From contig ML133421.1 in assembly GCA_003864495.1 (NCBI GenBank), forward strand, positions 2,170,001 to 2,234,000: a stretch of 64,000 bases of DNA, given 5' to 3'. Below the pieces are notes generated by a model, which was not told the DNA's origin, did not search any database, and saw only the letters and a list, made by a program, of their open reading frames with translations. Source of the stretch: Nemopilema nomurai. Lineage: Eukaryota; Cnidaria; Scyphozoa; Rhizostomeae; Rhizostomatidae. A program made the translations under genes and the position numbers. Of the stretch, positions 35,789 through 48,700 are shown in pieces (position 1 is the stretch's first letter; every line of letters begins with the position of its first letter).

Positions 35789-37587
35789 GAACGATGCTAG
35801 AGCTCCATGTTGCAGGGGTCCTTCCAAGACGAATGAGTGCTTTCGGTTCTTTGAAACGGATTAATGAAAAGGAAAACGGATTAATGAAAAGGAAAACGGT
35901 AAACCCAGCACAAAGTTTGGCAAACAAACTTGCTGTTTCCTTGGTGGTACTCCGAGGTCTGAAATAACTAAGCTTGAGATGCCCAACCTGGATACAGTCC
36001 CACTCAAGCAGACAAGGAAACTAATCGAAGTCATGGATAGAAAGGTGCAAGGAGTCAGTGCAGTACTTAAACATCTTACGTCATACTTGAGGGTTACGTA
36101 AATTACAAATTGACATGCGATATTTTATTTTATGTTTATTGGTGCTTACATACTTTATCAGGACAGGTAAGATAATGTTTTATCGAGAATGTCTATTGCT
36201 CAAATAAAATCGCTAGCAAGAAAAATGAAAATATTTGTCACATTTATGACTTGCAGCTTGAGTGTTTACGAAGCAATTCGTGTTTCTGACCGTTCCTGTA
36301 CCTTACAGTGTACGTGGATTATAAAAATGTTTACCTTTTAGACTGAGAGACCTGAGTATCTTTAAATTGTTTCAATAATTGGGATGATGCCTGAAAGAGT
36401 CAAAGATGTTTGTGGAACTGCGAGAAAAGCAAGCAAATTGGTTACATATTGCATCTGGGGGGATTAATGTCAAGAAGCAGTTGGTTCATATCGGTAGATA
36501 ACAGTGTTGGTGGCGTCTTTAAAAAAGTTCTTGCGAACAAAGAGGAATCAAAGTGGAACGGGATTTTATTCCGTTTCAGCAATACCAATGAGGGTTCCTA
36601 TCTGTGTTTGCCAACTTCTAACTAAAAATAGAAGGGTTATATAACTTGGAGTCACGGTACAGCACGTGACTAAAGCAGTACAATAAAGTAAAAGGTACAA
36701 GTGTGTAAAATATCTGACGTGGGCCGAAAAATGCTGGCTGTCAATGCGATCCATTATAACACCTGCACAGCTTCTTTTTTAGTATTTTTAAAAGGGGCGA
36801 TACCAGAAATGTGTAGGGTGAAATATTAAAAAATATCTGCCAGATTTTTTATACAATATAGCAATGTTGGACCATGGAATCTAGTACATATCAGTACAAT
36901 GGAGTTAGTAGAAGATACATAAACAATGTTAGCATGGTGTTAGTGGAAGAAAGGAGGGGTAACAACAGTGAAAGAATGCGATGCATCCCTGGAAATTTAC
37001 ACAGCCTACCCTTTCCATTATTAAAACACCGGGCAATTTAAGTTTAGCTTATTAAAGCTTGGCTCATTACAGGATTTAAAATCAATTTATGAGCTAAATG
37101 AAATAATACTTCTATCATGAATTTTTGATTCAATGATGTTTGATTGTGTAAATCTCAATAAGATGCGAAAATTGGTGCTTTTATAGTGCGAAGTAATGGC
37201 ATCATTTATACACAATGCATCATTTATAACAATACTCTCCTTCGTGTCACATATCGCTTGATCCAGTGCATAGAAACATCGCAAAATAGACTTTTGGTCT
37301 TAAATATAAACCATCTCCAAAAAATTTATAAAAATATTTAGATGAATTTGATATTAACAAGAGTCAACTGCTTGACAGCAAAGAAAGTAATTTCAGCTTA
37401 AATACTATTGCTTCTACCTTACTTTCTTCCACCTAAATATCGCTTCAAGCTATTAGCTCCCATCATCAAATCTACAGACACAAAGACAGCAAGATCGAGT
37501 AACTAGGCTCAGTGACCTAAAAATATATCCAAAATTCCGCGCCTTCAGTTCACTCAGAAACTCGAAGAATGATACTGATGCTAAAGA
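35789..37587. other. Intergenic between tandem arrays
   Basis: Contains a small direct duplication ACGGATTAATGAAAAGGAAA at about 35856-35896. No gene recognised; the 71-aa ORF at 36410-36625 on plus matches nothing known to me. Confidence 0.4.
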
Positions 37588-37763
37588 TGCCTAATGAAAA
37601 TACTCTTCCCATTGCATTCACAGAGATGCCTAATGAAAATACGCTTCCCATTGCATTCACAGAGATGCCTAATGAAAATACGCTTCCCATTGCATTCACA
37701 GAGATGCCTAATGAAAATACGCTTCCCATTGCATTCACAGAGATGCCTAATGAAAATACCTCA
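37588..37763. repeat. 39-bp minisatellite, four and a half copies
   Basis: Unit GATGCCTAATGAAAATACGC followed by TTCCCATTGCATTCACAGA, repeated four times almost without change plus a partial fifth. As 39 is a multiple of three, both strands stay open and would encode MPNENTLPIAFTE repeats, but nothing else supports translation. Confidence 0.95.
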
Positions 37764-38167
37764 ACCAAGAAACGGATACTTAGCCATCGGAAAGTGGTAT
37801 GGTGCACAGGGAAACAACGGAAGAACAAACACAAAACACACAGCTTAGGCCAGAACTTTTGATTCAAATTGAGTCCCCTACAAAACAGTAGCGCCACGCC
37901 ATGTGTTGCGGGTTCTAGCCGGACAAATATGATAAAGAGTACATACTTCGACAGAGCTGTCAGCGAGGTCCATAACTCCAGAGTTGGCCCGTCCCTTGAA
38001 AGTGACGCCACTGGCGTTGTCGACATTCCTCGCGTACTGCTTCTTCTTCCAGCTGCGCAAAACCAAGAAAAGACTCTTAATCAGAATAATTCAATACAAG
38101 GCGGCATTACTACGAAACACAATTAGAATCAAGTAATAGACATCTCTTTGTTGCGTAGCATTGATAA

Positions 38168-38405
38168 ATGCAAATGGTGGTTCGGTATATGGTGGTTCGG
38201 TAAATGATGTTTCAGTATATGGTGGTTCGGTATATTGTTTTTCAGTATATGGTGGTTTTGTATATTGTTTTACAGTATAAGGTGGTTCTGTATATTGTGT
38301 TTCAGTATAAGGTGGTTCTGTATATTGTGTTTCAGTATAAGGTGGTTCGGTATACTGTGTTTCAGTATATGATGTTTCAGTATATGGTGATTCGGTATAC
38401 GGTTT
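38168..38405. repeat. 30-bp minisatellite made of 15-bp half units
   Basis: About eight copies of a 30-bp unit formed by two related 15-mers, GGTGGTTCGGTATAT and TGTGTTTCAGTATAT. The half units match each other at the GTTTC/GTTCG and GTATA positions, so the array probably grew from a 15-bp ancestor. The 81-aa ORF across it is an effect of the repeat. Confidence 0.93.
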
Positions 38406-39351
38406 TCGTTACATTTAAGGTATTACAGATTTACTTTTTCAGTGGGTAAGGTATTCGGATTTTATAAACAGCTTGTTTCAAATTTTTTATTGCTTTGTCC
38501 AAATCAGGTCCCAATACGTCTTAAATGTTCTATAGTACGTGATACTACGAAAGGGTAACTGAACTTCTTGCTCTTCTTATGATTAAAAAATTAAATGTAT
38601 TTAAATAAAAATGTCATTATCCACTTAAATTTTCAGTTAAAACAAACGAGGGTTCTTAAATTTTACGAACAGTTTTATGTGTTGATAGCTTGTAAGTTTC
38701 TTTATAGGGAAGCTCTCTATTATCAAAGGGAAGTAAGAAAGATATAAAACTACGTAAAGACAACTAATTAAATGCAATTCGCCTCATAAATCACTTCTAT
38801 ACAAGAGATTGTGCATTTTAAAGGTTCACAAACCGATTTATACTCCGATAAAGCTACCATTTTGTTTGCCAACGATCTACGGGCTTAAACTTTTTAAAAA
38901 AGGTTAATTGGACAGAGGCCTAAAAGCTATCATTAAATTCTACAATACACTATGAAATTCAAATAAAGCATCTTTTAGTTTTAAAGAATTTTAAGCAAAC
39001 TCGCAATTTCAACAACGGATACTCTTTCCTAAGCATTTAAGAATCTGAATTATTTTCAAGACAATGACCCTTTAAATACATTAATTTATTTCAAGATTCG
39101 TTGCACCATGCTACTCATAACACTAGATTTCCCGATGCATTTGATGGGAGCAAAAAGCAGCCTAGCTATGGTGCGAACAGAATCACGGGTTTAAAACCAT
39201 TAAAGCATTTTAAGTCCAGCAAAAAAACCCTACATTACGAAAAAGGTTTAGCATTTTCAAGCCAGAAAGTTGTTACAATAAAAAGAGCCAAGTAAGTATG
39301 ATGCTGTCTAGATTGCAACTATCGCACTGCACAGGAAACTGCAGGCGCCAT
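38406..39351. other. Region beyond the ATP7 3' end, nothing recognised
   Basis: AT-rich, with short ORFs only. Confidence 0.4.
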
Positions 39352-39357
39352 TTTATT
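39352..39357 (-). terminator. Candidate polyadenylation signal for the ATP7 gene
   Basis: TTTATT on the plus strand reads AATAAA on the minus strand, about 380 bp past the ATP7 stop codon. It would place the 11-bp minisatellite inside the 3' UTR. Other AATAAA words exist further downstream, so the choice is tentative. Confidence 0.4.
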
Positions 39358-39398
39358 TGCAACGAAGGCCTGTCTACTTCGCAAACATAAACCCAAAC

Positions 39399-39530
39399 AC
39401 GACAAGAGCACGACAAGAGCACGACAAGAACACGACAAGAACACGACAAGAACACGACAAGAACACGACAAGAACACGAGAAGAACACGACAAGAGCACG
39501 ACAAGAACACGACAAGAACACGACACGAAC
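39399..39530. repeat. 11-bp minisatellite, 12 copies
   Basis: Exactly 132 bp of ACGACAAGAAC with rare G/A, C/G changes (ACGACAAGAGC, ACGAGAAGAAC, ACGACACGAAC). It lies about 210 bp beyond the ATP7 stop. Plus-strand reading gives an RQEHDKNTT-like ORF and minus gives a SCRVLVVFLSC-like ORF; both are artefacts of the repeat. Confidence 0.97.
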
Positions 39531-39738
39531 CCAAACTACGCAAAAGTTTCCTTCTATTTGTTTGGTTTCTCGAAGGCCTTAAAATCACAACTAATATGCA
39601 AAATGCAGCGTTAGTAGTCTGAAATTAATTTCAAATGTTCTAGTTCAGTCGTTTGTCAAAGCGTTAACAGTCACTATGTCGACTATGATCGTCCTTTGTT
39701 GTCATTTACGATTCAATGTCTCTAAGTCTCTCATATAG

Positions 39739-42700
39739 TCATCTACTTTCTCTGTACGAGCGATCGTAATGCCTAAGGTGGTGCGGAAGTACCTTCGACC
39801 TGTCAAAAAGAAAAGATTCTTCAAACGTGTTCACTATTTGGCTGTTGATAAATCGCTACGCGGTCCTAAAAACAATATGTTGTCACAACGTCATAAGTGT
39901 TTAATGTAATCAAAATGATACGCCAAACACATCAACATAATTAAGATAATAATAAACACATTACAGCAAAATCATAGAGCTCTTAAGAAAATTCCCTAAC
40001 TTAATATGCACCCGTTAAAATCAACGAAAAGAAGCTGAATGAAAATGTCAATTTGATGAAGAACAAAACTAATAACTGTAACAAGAATAGGAGATTTCGA
40101 CAAGATGCAGTTACGAAAAGATGGAAGGTGAACATTAGCCAATGCAAATGTGGTTCAATCCTTTAAAAAGGACACGCTCTGTACCCGCTAAAAGTTTTAA
40201 AAAAAGTTTAAAATCAAATCATATGACAAGGGGGTGTTTTCGACGCTATTGGCCGGGCCTCTAGTATTCAAGAACACGTTAAAGTTGCCGAGGAGCAGTA
40301 AAGACCTGTGCACTTACTTTCTAAGCAAAAGAGACGACAAGACAACAGAGACGGAGGACATCGCCATGGCAGCGCTGGCCATCCACGGTCGCAGGGAGAA
40401 TCCGACGGGCTTGAGAACACCGGCGGCAATGGGGACGCCAATCATGTTGTAGAGGAAGGCGAAGACGAAGTTGATGCGGATTCGCCAGACAGTTTTGCGA
40501 GAAAGCTCCATTGCTGCTACGACGTCCATCAAATCGTTCTAGGGAGGAAGACAGTCTCAACAACTACAACCACTGCAGGTAGCATACAGACTGACCGGAA
40601 GATAAGCTAATTCAAAAAGGGAGACAAGGGAGATTCAGTACCCCACTAGAAGCCGCTTTGAGTACTTCAGACTTGTGTCAGAAAGCTACAAATTGGCGAT
40701 AGATCTTGTCGCGTGCAACCAAGGCACCTCTCGTCGAAAGTTCGTGGATTTGGTCCCACAAGAACGTACCTCTGTGGGACTATTAATGAATGATGGTCAG
40801 TAAGAAAGCACTCACTTTGATCAAGACTATACCGGCCGCCTCCACAGCCACATCAGTCCCTGTTCCGATGGCAATGCCGACGTCTGCCTGGGCGAGCGCA
40901 GGGGAATCATTCACGCCGTCGCCCACCATCGCAACTTTGTGCTTGCGCGTTTGCAGTGCTTTCACGGCAGCGACTTTGTGCGAAGGTAGTACCTCAGCTA
41001 TTACCTCTTCAATGCCAACCTGCACAAGAAAGACACCTTTTTATAATATGTAATACCGAAAATGTGTAAGGTATTTGAATCTATTTGCCGAGATTGAATA
41101 CCGTATTCACTCTAATGTTCCCGCTGCGGGATTAGCGTTTCAACCTAACAAAAAAGGCGGGATTATTATTAGAGAGGCGGGTGTATTGGAGAGGCAGGAA
41201 CATAAGAGTAAATACGGTATCACAAACAAGTCAGTTCCATTTTTCTAACTTAAAATCAACATAAAGAAGCACATACCAACAGGCCATTGCCTAATGGCGT
41301 TAAACACTGCTCTGCCAAAGTAAAATCATGTTACTTTGCAGAAGGAGCTTTATAACCCTTTTCCCATCTTAACGTTATGTACGACTTGTCCAATCGTTTA
41401 CTAATGATGAAACCATCATCAACTGTGTTTAATGTTTAATGTTTAATGTAAAGGCATTACCTAATGTTCTCAAAGTCGTTCCCAAGGTTGCTTGCACGTC
41501 CTTTGATAAATATGGTGTCGATGGGGTGCAAATACATTTAGCCCCGATAAAACTACCAAATATTCAAACTGCCATAACACAGCTACAAATGCTTGCGCGA
41601 GGAAAACGATATGACTTAAACATTTATTTGCCAAAGTAAAGTCTTATACTTTTCTCTTCATTCCCATCTTAATTTTATGAATACTTAGTTCTATTTATGA
41701 AAACAACGAAGAAAACATCAGCTTCTTTCGCTGTGTTTAATGTCTAGAGTGGGTGGTAGGCTACGTTCGAAGTGCAGGCAGCTAAATGTTTATTCACAGG
41801 CGATTGCTTGACATCGTGGGAAGGTCTGCGCACAAAGCTGGAAAGCAATGAAACAGTGCCGAATGCCACTCACTTGTGCCGCTATCGCATTAGCAGTTTT
41901 CCTGTTGTCTCCAGTCAGAAGTATGACTTTTAGGCCCATGTCCTGCAAAGTCCTGATTGCCAAGGGGGCTTCTTCCTTGATTGTATCGGCTACAGCCAGC
42001 ATACCCACCAACACTCCATTAATTGCGGCCAGCACTGCAGTGTGTCCTTTCTCCTCGTGTTGGATCATAACTTCGTCTACTCCCGTCTCGATTCGCAATC
42101 CGTTCTGCATCATCCATTCCCGATTTCCGATAAGCACCTTGTTGAAAGCGAACAGAATTAAACAAGCATTCAGCCAAAAGCATTTTATCATGAATGACAT
42201 GATACGACAATAAAAAATTATCCATGCACTGGATTCTTCTTCATGCTACCTTAATTCACAATATAACGCAATAAGACTTCTTCAGGATTAGGAGACAAAA
42301 TTAGATAATAATCTATAGATAATAATAATAGGGCTAATAATTTATTTCTACAAGTCGTACGCTGAGATAAGATAGACATAAAATATAAGTCAGTCAGTAA
42401 TCCCATGCTCAAATGGTTTTCGATATGTCGCTAGTTTTGGCTGATGCATAGTGTAGTAAGCTTAATTGTTACTTCCAATGCCATGCCAATTGCGGTGTGA
42501 AGGCGAAATTGGGACAGTTTTGCAGCCATATTGGGATTATCTTAAGAGCCTGAGCCACTATGATACCCCACATATAGTGAGCAATGCACTAGTCAACCAT
42601 GAAGCGAACGACTCTCACTGCTTTTCAGTTCAGAGCATCCAAACCATAGAAGCTGCTAGGTTGTAAGGAGTTATTGGGTCAGACGGATGGATCAAAGGTC

Positions 42701-45700
42701 GTGCTAGGGTGCAGCCGAGTCAACAAGACGAAAGTGACGTATTAAAACACAAAAACGAGGCGCACAGAAACGGGTCTTCCACAAAGTCCTGACAATTGTC
42801 AACAGAGTACTATGGCTCACCTGATACGTGTTAGCCTCATTGCCTTCCAACGGTTTCAAATCTACGGAGTCGCCATCAGTAAAAGCCGGAATACCACTGA
42901 CAATGCAATGCAAGCCATGACCGGGAACAGCCTCGAAATCAAGACAGCGACCGAGGCTGGAGGTTTCGAGAACCGCTTTCGAGTTCTGCGCGATGGCCAA
43001 TCCGATTGGGTGTTCGCTGCTTGACTCAGCCGCTCCGACGATAGCAAGGAACGGGCGCAGCGAGCAAACATTGGATGGCACAAACAGCTTTGTCTGAGTG
43101 ACAACCGGCTTGCCATGGGTTATCGTTCCAGTTTTGTCGAACACAATCGACCGGATCTGCAATTGTAATAATCCTCTAGTCAATGCAAAATAAAAAATTT
43201 AGCACAGATATTTGCAAAAGCCGTTAAAATTTCCAGATGCTATTCAGCACGGAGGAAGGGGATTCAGCGATGTGTGATCTGCTACGAAAAGGGTGCGGGC
43301 CCCCTAAAAACCCTCTTCAAGATCAAATGTAACGGGACCGCAACTGCCACAAATAGAACCAAGTTGACACGGGGGAACCAAGTTGACAGTTACTAATACA
43401 GGTAAGCATTGAGAGAGGCATTGGTAAGACTTGCTCCACTGTACCTTATGAGCCGTCTCCAGCGGCTCTCCGCCCTTGATGAGAATGCCGTTCTGCGCAC
43501 CAACACCAGTCCCAACCATGACAGCCGTGGGCGTGGCCAGGCCAAGGGCACAGGGACACGCTATGGCAAGCACAGAGATGGCACATCGGAAAGCGAATTG
43601 GAAGGTTATCTCTGCTTCAGTATACAGATTTTTCTACGAGAGAACGAAATCGGAGGTTATCAAGCCACTTTGCAATGGACTGCGGATGATAATTATCGAA
43701 ACGCGTACTAACAATACCACTAAAAGTAGAAACATTTGTCACCTAATTCACCTAATAAACTCTGACACACTATCGGATGATTGGTGTAAAGTGAAAAATT
43801 GTGAAAAATTAAAAATAAAAAAAATAAACAACCTCTTTGATGCGAAAAATTGCAATAGGCAGCCTAGCCATCATGGGTCAAATAGCTAGGGTGCCAAATG
43901 CAATGGGTTAAACTACAATATAAGTGAGTGGCAACTTACATCATAATTATGGTTTATCGAGTCGTAGGCAACAAAGCCTATAGTAATCCAGACGATCAGC
44001 GTCAAAACGGATATGGATATGACGAAGGGAACAAAGTAGGCAGATATCCTGTCCGCTAGTTGTTGGATTGGTGCCTGCGATTGAAAATCAACAAAGCGAT
44101 ACAAACAGTCTCCAATAAGCACAGGCTGGCTGGGTCAAAGGGAAATAAGGGACAGTTATCATCGGAATACGATCGAATGCCTCCTCTCAGGGTCCTATCA
44201 AGAAGCCCTTTAATATGGCTAGAAATGATTTCATGGAAGTCAGTATTGCCTATCCGAATAATTCCTTCAAAACACGGGAAGTTGGATTACACGCCACGCG
44301 CAATGAAAATTATCCTGAGTTCTGCAAAGCCCGCAATAATGTTTTCAACTGGCTTCTCTGTACTTTGATTGCGAGAGAGAGTGTGCAATATATTGCGAGT
44401 TAACCGAATTCCTTGTATCGAAAAAGTACTTGAGTTACATTCGACCAAGAAGGAAAATTAGCTTCATGGATTAACAGGGTCGGGTAAATTAGCTTCATGG
44501 ACCTTTTGAGAATATTCAGCATAACAAGAGAGGCAATTATCTCCGAAAAGAATTGAATGAATAGTACTTTGTGTCACGTGACACACAGCGGCATGGTAAT
44601 CAGGTTCCAGCTTCCACGTGTCAGTCTAAACGGGTTGCAGCAAATTTAACGTCCATAAAAGGAGATTTTCACCCGAATCGAGCCTTTGACAGTTTTGAAT
44701 CAAAGCACGAAAAAAGATTCTCAGAAAATGTGAGCGACAAAGCAGGCGATTACTGCAGTGTGTTGGAGAGGCTAAGAGGGTGCCCTTGGAAGCGGCGCAT
44801 CTGACAAAGACGTGTCGGTAGCGCCGTGGGGTACTGCCAGTGGCCTGTAGCGAGATCGAAATTCAATCATGGATTGAAAGGCACCTTTGAAGTTTGTGCT
44901 TCCTCGACCAGCTTTACGATCTGTGCCAAAGTCGTCTCTGAGCCAACATGGGTGGCCTCAATCAGCAATGTGCCAGTTTGGTTAATACTTCCACCAATCA
45001 ATGGGTCGCCAACCTAAGGCAGTTGGAATTAGAATCAGAGAAACCTCGATTGGTGATTGCCACCTTTCAAAACACGATCCAAAATTAAAATGCAACACAG
45101 AAACATGAAACGAAGACATGTCAACCAATCCACAGAGACATAGAAATGCGGTGAATTTAAAAGAGAAGAATATATTGCAAACAACACGGCTTCAGGAGAA
45201 CACGTGGATGTGACACACGGACAAGCACACGCGTACAATATCCCGTGCAAACACATGAACTCGCATGAGGACATTAACGTTTACTAACCTTTTTCGTGAC
45301 AGGCATCGACTCGCCGGTAATCAAAGATTCGTCGGCCATTGAATTTCCTTCCAGTACAACACCATCCACTGGAATCTTTGCCCCAGGCACAACCTATAAA
45401 GAAGAAAACTTGCAAAATGTTTTTCTGACGTTTAAACATTCAACAAAGGAATGCAGTTTGAGTAGGCCGTCAACCATCTCTTCAACGTCCGACAATTACC
45501 TTGCGCACATAAAAAATCACCTCAAAACTACAAGATATATCCGTTGGTTTAGCTCAAAGCTCTTTTTTATATTAGTATGAACTTTAACTGTTTTACTATA
45601 GATAATCAATGTTACCTTAAGAACATCTCCTCTTTGCACAAGATTAACATCGATCGGAGTTTCACTGCAACCAAATAGAGAGCACATACGTAAGACGTCT

Positions 45701-48700
45701 TGGGAAAAAGGACTCACGGCAAAAGGCTACAGGCACAATATTCATATTGCGTCTTTCAAACAGGATAAGAAGCAAAATTGTCGCAGGCAACACGTAGTCG
45801 TAACAAGGCTAGATTTTACTATCAAGATTGTAAGCCATGCAAAACAGAATCATTCACACAACTTAAACAGCAAGTAGGTACAACTTGGAGAATATGTCTT
45901 GACAATTATCAGGTTAACAAGACTAGGCCTGTTAAGTCATTCTAGATTAGGGTGCTGGTCGATTGAAATTGCATAGCAACAATGTACAGTGTATATGGCC
46001 ACAGTGTACATCGCCACAATGTACATTGCCACAGCGTACCTGATAATTGTGCTGTCTGAAGGGTCGATCTTGACAAGAAGGGCCTCGGGCGGTTGAAGTG
46101 ACAGGAGCTTTGACAGTGCCTCCGACGTCTTGCTCTTGGCCAAATGTTCCAGCCACCGCCCAAGCGCGATAAACACCAACAACATCGGGGGAGTTTCAAA
46201 GAAAGTCATGGGGCTGATGGGTGGCCCTTGGATCACCGCCATCAACAAGACGACAAACTGCAAGAAGCAAATAAAACGTCAATACGCAATAAATACACAT
46301 GGACCAGCCTAACAAGGACAGAATCGGGCGCTCTGTCACTTGAATCGAGAAGAAATATGCAAATACTGCGAAACATGCACATTCTCAATACTGAGAATTC
46401 TTTGTGATTTTCAGGGAGTTACACCCTACGGACTTCTATGTGATGCTGCTCTTTTTGAGGAAAGGGATTATTCAGAAACGATTTCGCGCTTCACTTCATG
46501 AAGAAGAAATTTAAATTTTTCAAAATCAAGAGAAATATGTATTCAACTGCCTACCGAGTAGATGTAGGCCACTGTTGTTGCCATGACAATGAGCACGTCC
46601 ATATTCGTAGCACCGTGTTTCAATGCTTTGTAGGCCATTATGTAGAAGTATCTGCCACCAAAAATCTGAGAACAGGCAACTCATCATTAAAAGCTCAGCA
46701 ATGCATGCACAAACAACATAGAAACTAAAAACAGGCAGAAAATTTAAACAAGTCGCGTCAATGAAAAATAAGTTCAAAATCTTCTTCTTGGGCCTGAGAA
46801 GGTTAATAAGTACTATCGATGTATCGTACGAAACAATATACGGTGAATTCCAAAACAACATATAAAGCAATGAGATAATAGAACTTCGTACCTGGACTGG
46901 GGTGCATAAAATGAAGAGTAGAAAGTTTTCGAGGGAGAGACCCCTAACAATGTATGGTCCCTTCTGCTCCCCGACAACCGTGTAAGCAATGATGATTCCC
47001 AACACAGGTAACCCGAATATCAGGGAAATCAGAAAAGACTGCCGCCACCTACGAAAACAAAGCAGAGATAATGACAACTGCAACAACTCCGTCATCACGT
47101 GTGCATTTGCTGTGTCTTCCACGACAATTGTAAAAACTAGCCAGCGTTGTGGGGGCTTCGTTGCAAAAGAGGTACAGCCTATCAGTTCACATCAGCACCA
47201 GCAAAAAATCATACGATAGGACCTCCGTTGACAGCGTTTCGGAAGCTTATTAAAGCATCGCATTAAAGCAGTTTCAGAAGGATCTCATTCAAGGTAACAT
47301 GTAATTCCCATCATCAAATTAATGCACTTCAAATTGCACTCTGCGTCTCAGTGGCACGACAAAAACAACAAACAAAAGTTAACAAATCAAACAAACAATC
47401 AAACACCACTCACTGATTTATAACTCGAGAATCGTTCAGCGCACTCTCCTTGCTGTGGTCCTGGCTTGCAATCGAAGCGCAGAACCCAAGATCCTCGATT
47501 CTTTCGATCAGGTCCCGTGGGCCTATCTTATCGGAGTCATACGTAAACTTCCCTCTGTTTGTGGCCAAGGCAACTGACGCTTCGACAACGCCTCGCACTT
47601 TCAGGAGACTCGATTCGATTAGAGCAACGCAGCTTGCACACGTCATGTTTGCAATCTGAAACATCAAACGTTTGATGCGTATACAGTGTTGCCAGAAAGA
47701 AGAGCCCCCCCCCCTTTTGACAACCAATGCAGTTCAGGAGGATTGCAACTTATCAAACAATCCATAGCTAATTACAAGTACGAATTAAAACCTATCATTT
47801 ACTAACCACAGATATAAAGTTAGTAATCTTTAGGTTAGTAATCATCCTTAATACTAAATACACTAGGATTTCTGTGACAACTCAAACCATCTTTATAGCA
47901 GCTTGTCCATACCATTCTATCTGCTAACATTAGATCTTTAGATGAACGCATCACCCAATATTTCCCACTCAAAATAGACCCGACAACACCCTATGTTAAA
48001 TTTGCTCCGGTGGTCTCCTTAACTGTCCAAAGATTTCAAAGATTCTCTTTGTTCATGACAGCTTAAAACAAACAGGACACTTATACTTACAGCCAACTCT
48101 ACAACGCTGTATCCCTCTGCATTGTCCTCCAAAACTGAAGTTTGAAATCCCAAATCTGTAATGTGCTTGACAATATCTACTATATTGGTAATTGTTTTAT
48201 CATAGTTGACTTCAGCTTTCTGAGCAAGCAATGCAACAACAGCTGATTTTATACCTAGAAAAGAAACAGTAGAATACAACGGTAAATAAATGAGCATTGT
48301 AATTTTTATTCAAAGGTTATTTCCAGCTAGGCAAAAAAAATGTGTATCATTGAGCCTTTGTCGTGCTCTGTTTTCAAAGTAACATACAAATGCAACAATT
48401 GCTTGATCTCTTCTCAGCAAGGCATGACTTTTAGCCTACTTTGACTCTAGCAATAGCAAGACAAATAGGAAATATCAAGTTGATTATTGACTTATTCATT
48501 GCATGAGTAAATATCTGTGACAAATGGCAAGAAGCTGTAGACTACCTGGCCTCTTTTTGAGACTCCTTTCAATCGTTGCTACACATGATGCACATGTCAT
48601 ACCACTGACTTTAAGGAAAGCTTTGCACACATTATTTTCATCAAACGAGTGAGTACTACTTTGCCGTTGGATGTTAACTTTGTTTCCAATCGATATCTCA

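Noticed and set aside
37569..37862. 97-aa repeat protein (MPNENTLPIAFTE units)
   Set aside because: Open only because the tandem unit is 39 bp; also open on the other strand and lacking flanking coding sequence.
41848..42213. 121-aa plus-strand ORF
   Set aside because: Antisense to the ATP7 TGDN exon.
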